A DNA stretch of 64,000 nucleotides from Paragordius varius (Eukaryota; Nematomorpha): positions 1,550,001-1,614,000 of the forward strand of contig OZ176053.1 of the NCBI GenBank assembly GCA_964247055.1, read 5' to 3'. Of the stretch, positions 57,613-64,000 are shown piece by piece (the first letter of the stretch is position 1; every line of letters starts with the position of its first letter). Both the position numbers and the translations under genes were made by a program. The notes below the pieces were generated by a model. The model ran no database searches. It saw only the letters and a program-made list of their open reading frames with translations, and was not told the DNA's origin.

Positions 57613-59353
57613 TATGGTCTTTTAAAATTATCCGATATGTACATTTCGAGGATAAACTGCCATATAAGCGAAATAAAAATTGAAAATGCATCCAAAATAA
57701 CCCCGACAAACGCACATACAATTCTTGATTAGGCGCATTTTGCTGAAGTTTATAATATCGATAAACGACCATTAAGAATAAATTATCGAGCGTCTAAGGT
57801 ATATCTTTATAATATTTATATAAAAAGTGTTCGTATGTCCATATAACTTTCATTGTGATTTTTACCTTTTCCAACAAATATTATCGTATTACATGTCTCT
57901 AACTGAAGTCGTAGAGTTAAGAGGGTATTATATATTACACACAAATAAGCTTACACATTGAAAATCCAGGTATTGTTGTAAAATGAAACGGTTAAATCTC
58001 ACAAAAGATGGATATCTGTTCTTAGCTAATTATTACCTATTCCTAAACAAATCTAAAAGTTAAAAATTTCCATACAAAACAACTAAAATTGACCAATATG
58101 ATCATAAGATATTATTACAATATTATAAATGTTCTCAAATTAATAACCAAATAAGAATAAGTAACTGGGCATTTTGCTTTTTCCGATATATTGCGTACGA
58201 ACATTAATTGATTTTTATAATCCATTCTTAAACTCCTTAAATGAACAAATTATGGATCAATATTGTCATACTTTAATTTGTAAATTATAATATATTAATA
58301 TAAAATGCTTTACGTATTTATATTTAAGTTATAAAAAGTATTTTTAAACCAAATTTTATTTTATACCTTTAAATGATTATCGGTTTGATCAGGCTGTCGA
58401 ACATGTAAGAAAAAAACACCATTTCCATGCACATTCATTAACTTTTCAAAATGGTTGACCGAACTAATTTGGCGCACAGGGGGCCCTTTAACTTTGTCTA
58501 TAAACACTAAAATGTTTTCTATGTCACGAGCCCCGGTATAAGTATGTTGAGTTTTTCCTTTATTCGTTATGCTATTATGAGACATAAAAATAAATTGGAT
58601 GTTTTAGTAAAACATTAATTATTCAGAACTAGAGCGGGTTTGTTTTCGAGGTCCACCTTTTTAAACTAAAAAATAATTTTAGTGTCATGGTTTATAATAG
58701 ATTTCCAAAATTTTTTTATATGTTATATAGCTTAAAACATTGAAAAAATTTAATAAAATTTCATTTAAAAAAACATTAGAATCAAGTTAAATTTACTTTG
58801 GTACCGTTTTGTTGCAACATTACCGTTTAATAAAAATAATAGCCCCGGTTCTATATAACTAATCCTTGAGTAAAGTAATATTTTACAATATATTGTAAAA
58901 GATTAAAAATCAGTTATACCTATGTTCCTTAAATTAAGATGTTGCCTATAAAAATTATTAAATAATAATCTTAACAATTTGTCTAAATTATCCGAAATCA
59001 GTAGATTAAATTACAAAATGATAGTGGGAAATCCCTGGATATCAAAATGTGAAGCCACTGCTCTATGCATTGTCGCATCAATTCTGGCAACATTGATATC
59101 TGATTGATGTAAAATGTTATATAATTTGATCCAGGTTGGCTCAATTTCTCTACAATGTCCACACCATGGTGCATAAAACTAAAGAATGAAGCAAAAAATA
59201 TACCAATACTAGCCAGTTACCATTCACGTATTCATTCAAAAAGCTTATGTTTAAGTCAAAAAATTAATACTTTCCATTTAGATCAAATATTTTATTTCCT
59301 GATGAAACCCATAACCCGTAAATAGCCCATAAAAATAAATACAACACTATCAT
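54670..59353 (-). CDS. TMX3: TMX3-like ER protein disulfide isomerase, membrane-anchored
   Basis: ER thiol-disulfide oxidoreductase with one thioredoxin domain and a C-terminal membrane anchor. Ten exons: 59353-59271, 59243-59204, 59178-59015, 58571-58367, 57494-57417, 57324-57135, 56746-56577, 56165-56074, 55969-55615, 55038-54670; 581 residues, every phase agreeing. Signal peptide about 1-20 (MIVLYLFLWAIYGLWVSSG). Active site WCGHC with Cys47 and Cys50; HFDIQGFPTI carries the cis-Pro. Then KGKTQHTYTGARDIENILVF, and redox-inactive thioredoxin-like parts (FFLHVRQP, AKELYTTTYFYEMN, DYISQLISSELDPPFILAYN). The membrane segment is near 466-488 (ILSTIIFGLPIGLFSFVFW), followed by an acidic tail of about 90 residues with RKRR near the end. 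The mammalian KKKD retrieval signal is absent. An R3 element lies in the last intron. Confidence 0.95.
55066..55349. mobile_element. R3 Tc1/mariner-type MITE in TMX3 last intron
   Basis: CAGTGAAAACTAAAATTCTT at the left, TTTGTCCGTATAATTTCAA with TTTTTACTG at the right, TA on both sides. It starts 28 bases upstream of the last exon's start. Confidence 0.75.
57620..57790 (-). other. Exon-like open frame inside a TMX3 intron
   Basis: After ATACCTTAG the frame reads TLDNLFLMVVYRYYKLQQ, NAPNQELYVRLSGLFWMHFQ and FLFRLYGSLSSK, then continues into a (TA)n tract at about 57583-57608. TMX3 exons on either side join perfectly without it. It may be an alternative exon or a fragment of something else; not recognised. 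Confidence 0.35.
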
Positions 59354-62329
59354 GTGTTGATCCACATGATTTTGAATATGTGTGATCAAAGAAAAACGGT
59401 ATATTATTAACACATCGATTCAAATTAAGGTGCCGAAATACTTGTTTATTTAATTAAAGATATAATTAAATTTTTCTGTTAAATCACATCCAACATTGAT
59501 AGAAATAAATATTGGTTTATTTTGCAATATTTTTTAATTTAGCCAATTCACACATGTTACGTTGACTAAGTTTTTACCTGAGATTGTAATTTAAATATCC
59601 CTTTTAGGCGCATTATACAATTTTTATTAAAAAAGGAAAAATTGCATAAAATCCTCATCTCAAACTTTGTCTCTCTATTTTTTTAAATTGCTCATGCAAA
59701 AGTCAGATAAATTATATTATACAGATGTAATTAATTAAAAGGCTTTCAGACTATATTTTAGCCGGAAAAGTTTTATATTTTAGTTTATTGTAGCTGTTTG
59801 TTTCAATCGTGCTTCGGATCTGTAATTTTAATAAAAGTCACTTAAACTGTAAAAAATAAGCCTTTTTCTAAAACATGAAAACAATGTCTGAAAATAAATA
59901 AAATAATTTTTATAACTAGAGTTTATTTCATACTTGAACTTCAGCATTGAACACTATACCAATAAATTTAGAAGGTATTAAAATTTTTATTTTTATTGTT
60001 ACCTTTTCATTTATTGTTAATACGGTAACATTTGGGATACTTTTGTATTCCAAAGCTTAAAAGATTCGGAAGTTGTTTTGGTTAAGATTAAATGATTAAG
60101 CATTGTTCTTCGGTATTAAATAAAAATTTTACATTCTAACAGTTTTCAACCTCCACATAATCGAAATATCCAAAATCCGATTTCAAACAGCTGATTATAA
60201 ACTTGAACAATTTACTCTAACACTTTCATTTTAAAAATTTCAAATTGTAATTATTTAATTTTATGACCATATTATTATTTAGGATAAAAAATCGGAAAAA
60301 ATGACAGTAAAAATTTTCAGAAGCGGAATCAAATTTTTTAATATTCTTGAATGATTGGACTAATATGCCAAAATGCGCGTATTTTAAAATTTATAATACT
60401 TTTTTTAATGTCACATTATTACCTTTTGGATTAGTTTTATATCCCATGATTTGAAATATAAATTTTCAAACACTATTTAAGAATTAAACCGAATATTAAA
60501 ATATTCTTAGCCTTTTAACGCATTATACATTAAATTTTTTAATAAATGTAAAATTTTGAAAAATCCTCATCTCACACATTTTCGGTGCCATTTAAATTTT
60601 TTAGAATCGGTAATGCAACACGCAAATAAATGTGTATTATAGAAAATGTAAAAAAGTAATTTTTAGAAGCTCTTAGGCTATATTTTACCAGAAAAAAACC
60701 TTATATATTTTGATTTTAATATAACATGTTTGTTTCAATGTTTTATCTTGTCCCGATAAACTCTGGAACGGGTGTTCAACACAAATGGCTCTGCAGGTCG
60801 CATTAAAACTGGCCGCATTCCAAATATATATGTATATATATATATATATATTAATATATATAGGCATTTATAAAATTAGATTTCAAACATAAAATTATGA
60901 AAAGAAAACGGAATGTAACAATTTTTTTGATTCTTGATATTTGGATAGACATATTTTAAAAAAATTGTTTTAGGAATATCAATTTTACCAAGATTTTGTG
61001 AACATGTTTTGCAAATTATGGATTCTGATTTTTTGCAGACCTCTCAGAAAGTCTCACAAGGCCGCATGCGGCCCGTGGGCCGCGCGTTGGCCACCTTTGC
61101 TCAAAAGATGTAAAAAATATATTCTCTATCTAATACATGAAAAATTTTTGATAATTAGGATATAATTAAAATAGTTATCAAAGTAGTTAATTTACGATGA
61201 GCTTGGGATGTTAAACTACTTTAATATACTAGGACAAAAAGTGAAAATATGAAATGGTATTCATATGTAAATCACTCTGAGATTAAAAAATTACCTTAAG
61301 ATAATTTTAGCATTATGTCAGCCTTTGGATAATAAAATGCTAATGATTAGACAAAATTCATGGATATAATATAAAATTTAAATATAATGGTACTGTCCCA
61401 CCTTTCCCATATTCCCAATCTTTTAATAATATAAAGCCGGGGTGTCTAAAGTGGTGACCGCGGCATCTCAAAAAATGACCGTCTAAAAATATTTAAAATT
61501 TTTTTTAGCACTTTATATTTTTTAGCCTTAAGGTGTAACTAAATAATTATTATTAATTAGCGTAAATCTTGGGGGCAGGGGGGAGAGCAAATTTTTTTGC
61601 CATACTGCACTCCAATTAATTTATCATGATCTCATAATTTTGGCGAAAAATAGCCTCAAAAAAATATTGATGAGCATAATCCTCTCATGACATTTTGACC
61701 TTCGTCACCGGTTAGATGCCCGGAGAAATTTAGGAGTCCTGTTTAGATAATGTAAATCCATATGGCTCAGAGACAGAAATTTTCAAAGATATTTAAGAAA
61801 TTAATCAGTATATCTATTAAACATAAGGAACAGGCCTTTAAACCCTTTGGGACTGTCCTCAAATTGATCACTTTTCCATTCTATATAACTATATATCGTC
61901 AACAAAATTACAATAACTATAAATTATTATCGTAGTTCCAATAATTCAAAATTAATATCCAATCAAAAGAGGATTTATAATAGAATAATTCGCTTCTAAT
62001 GGGGTTAATGTTATATACATTTAGCCTGTAGCAAAGAAAAACGCAAATCCGTTTATTTTAACACATATATTGGCAACTGATGGCAGCCTAGCTTATAGAG
62101 TCAAACCTTTTTAGTGCGGACTTATTTTGTGATTTGACCCTTATATTACCTCTTTTTGTGCGATTTAAACCTTTTTAACTTTTTTTGTGCGGATATTTTT
62201 TTTGTTATAAATTAAAATAAAACCGATTTTTTTAATATTTTTTTGCCCAATATAACTATATTTAAAAATATTAAGAACACTTATTAAAAAACCACCGAAA
62301 AACTTTTTTGTGCGAAATTTTCATGGATT
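59354..62329. other. Repeat-only stretch
   Basis: No exon found. Contents in order: partial R1 (59408-59580), R4 copies (59590-60060 and 60380-60730), (TA)n at about 60830-60858 inside an R6 hAT-like MITE (60765-61105), and further R4 pieces near 61150-61330. A GC-richer hAT-like fragment near 61435-61620 starts CCGGGGTGTCTAAAGTGG. Last is a T-rich stretch with TTTTTGTGCG repeats (62110-62320). Confidence 0.55.
60765..61105. mobile_element. R6 hAT-like MITE
   Basis: Left GGTGTTCAACACAAATGGCT and CTGCAGGTCGCAT; right GGCCGCATGCGGCCCGTGGG and CCGCGCGTTGGCC. These GC-rich inverted ends around an AT-rich core are the widespread form of a nonautonomous hAT family. Confidence 0.65.
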
Positions 62330-63635
62330 CCATATGTTCCTATAAGTTATTAGAAAAATTGCTTCAAAACTAAAAAATTGTTCTATGGGGGCGCTTTAGG
62401 GCGCAAAACCTTACTTAGCGACTCATTAAAATAACGTACTAAAATATTTGTTTTTTTAAGGGGAATAAATATTTTAGAGCCTTATTGAACTCACATTGTC
62501 TCATAGGTTTGCTGAAACTTGGCTTCAAAGGCATGCTGTATCGATATGCTGACGCAGTTTTTCGCCGGTAGCCCGCTATAGGGGCGAAACAAAAAAACGC
62601 TCGATTAAAAATTTTCCCTTAATTCGGGTAATACCTGGATTCATATTTAATTTCTCGTGGAATTTTCGATAATTGCCTCAAAACCAAAAAGTCATTCTAT
62701 GGTGGCGCCTTTTTCAGGGTAAGGGCCTAAATAAGGGGTAATTAATCAAACCGCTCCAATTTGTCTTTTTACGGGTAATATTTTAAGCCCTTATTGATTT
62801 CATATGGCCTTTTCTAAAATTTGTCTCTAAGTCATGCTGTATCGATATGGTGGCGCAGTTGTAGGCGGGTAGCCCAGTTCCCAGAGGCCAAAAGAAATCG
62901 ATAAAAAAATTTGCCTTTATAGGGGAAAACCTAGAATAATCATTCAAACATGTTCGTAATAGTCTTTGGAAGAATAGCTTAAAAAATAATAGGTCAATAG
63001 CGCATTTTTTAGGACGTAAAGGGCCTAATTAACGGCTAATTTTCAAAACGTACGGCAATTTTTGCCTTGTTACGGGAAATATTTTAAGCATCTTTTGAAC
63101 TCATATGGCCTGTTTTCTGAAATTTTGCCCCAAAGCCACGCTATTTCGATATGATGGGTCAGTTTTTAGCGGGAATCTCCATACCCAGCAGCCAATATAA
63201 AAAACGCACGACCAAAATTTTTGCCTTCGAATAGGGAATATCTGGAATCCTCATTAAATTTTTACGGTCTCATACCCTGGGCGAAAAATATATTCAAAAA
63301 ATTATTTTTGTGAACAGTTTTTTTGAAAAAAATGGCATTTTACGGGAGGGGTAAAAAGGGGGCCTAAATTAAAAAAGCGAGCTGATGTTCGGCGCAATCG
63401 AAAATAAATTAAAAAAAATATTTAAAATCGAATGTTCCAACACAATTTTTGTGGATTCGAGTTTCACAACCGTTTTTACACGAGGTGGGCCCGAACTGGG
63501 GGCCTAATTCAAAAAAAGGGCGAAGCTATTCGGGGCATTCATTAATGATTATATTTTTTCGTTTGTATTTAAATGGGTCTTCCATTCCGGAAACAGATCA
63601 CAGAGCAGGCATTTTCCATTTTTATAAATAGATAA
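62330..63635 (-). mobile_element. Helitron-like element with ~303-bp tandem array
   Basis: Read on the minus strand it starts near 63632 with TCTATTTATAAAAATGG, then AAAATGCCTGCTCTGTGATC, matching the Helitron start at 43893. Between about 63250 and 62330 lie roughly three to four tandem units. The landmark GCTGTATCGATATG recurs near 62536, 62837 and (diverged) 63140, i.e. a period of about 303 bases. Each unit repeats GGCGCAGTT, a G-rich turn, TTTTGCCTTTATAGGG-like and GGGCCTAA words. The 3' end was not found. Confidence 0.6.
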
Positions 63636-63907
63636 TATATTTAGGTGATGATTTATTTTCTAAAGAAAAGCTAGCGACAAAAAAGCGTGAACACCCCTTG
63701 TATAATGGAAAAAATAATATTTGCATCAGAGTTATTAGTTAGTTCAGGAAATATTTAAAAACTTGTGTTTCCACAATGACATCACGACAAAATATACTAA
63801 TATGTTTTAATATTTTTCAAAAAAGTAAAATAATCAATTTTGTGACATTATTTATAAATACACCCATTGTGTGCCGATTACTCTATATATTTGAAAATCA
63901 ACAATCA

Positions 63908-63908
63908 A

Positions 63909-63955
<47 letters not shown>

Positions 63956-63964
63956 TATATATAT
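63908..63964. repeat. (TA)n microsatellite
   Basis: Nearly pure TA dinucleotides broken once or twice by TT. Other TA tracts: 13237-13274, 19539-19568, 44221-44252, 57583-57608 and 60830-60858. Confidence 0.9.
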
Positions 63965-64000
63965 ACAATTTTACAATAAATGATTTATTGATTGTGTTGT

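Noticed and set aside
60685-60867. Frame with an IYIYIY run as a short protein
   Set aside because: It translates a (TA)n microsatellite inside an R6 element.
62110-62320. TTTTTGTGCG-rich segment as telomere-like repeat
   Set aside because: Units are irregular and few; it looks like degenerate low-complexity sequence next to the Helitron-like element.

Overview
The window is animal nuclear DNA. It is strongly AT-rich, and its genes are broken into small exons by AT-rich GT-AG introns. It carries a tRNA-Leu with internal Pol III boxes, conserved animal genes with metazoan partners (syntaxin-5, TMX3, a class-2 DYRK kinase, beta-1,3-galactosyltransferase 6, an alpha-1,3-fucosyltransferase, a ZC3H3-like CCCH protein, NMNAT, cathepsin Z, RPL31), and many transposon remains (hAT, Tc1/mariner-type foldbacks, a non-LTR retroelement, Helitron-like elements). 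The species cannot be fixed from the sequence. A compact, AT-rich invertebrate genome is the safest reading. Most genes were rebuilt by hand by joining exons with matching phase, so edges may be off by 1-2 bases.

Layout. 85-762: last two exons of a cathepsin Z gene (+). 1589-3232: complete NMNAT gene, 7 exons (-). 3862-6246: fossil hAT element. 6247-11040: repeats, including a novel-looking 560-bp foldback family (R1) with one copy nested in another. 11041-13428: four exons of an unrecognised gene (+). 15426-20057: ZC3H3-like gene, 7 exons (+), with a 5'-truncated non-LTR retroelement in one intron. 21138-25121: syntaxin-5, 9 exons (-). 28545-29033: single-exon orphan protein (+). 29568-30664: candidate exons of an unrecognised gene (-). 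32555-34531: intronless DYRK2-type kinase (+). 39344-39425: tRNA-Leu(AAG) (-), 26 bases behind the stop codon of intronless B3GALT6 (39452-40393, -). 42757-44220: two Helitron-like elements. 45780-49409: alpha-1,3-fucosyltransferase (+). 51224-51796: RPL31, 3 exons (-). 54670-59353: TMX3, 10 exons (-). 59354-64000: repeats only, ending in a Helitron-like element with a ~303-bp tandem array.

The genes do not form a pathway cluster. Several share the secretory route: B3GALT6 (glycosaminoglycan linker) and the fucosyltransferase are Golgi type II enzymes, syntaxin-5 is the ER-Golgi Qa-SNARE, TMX3 is an ER thiol oxidoreductase, and cathepsin Z is lysosomal. At least six dispersed repeat families (called R1-R6 here) are defined by comparing copies inside the window, and many copies sit in introns of the named genes.
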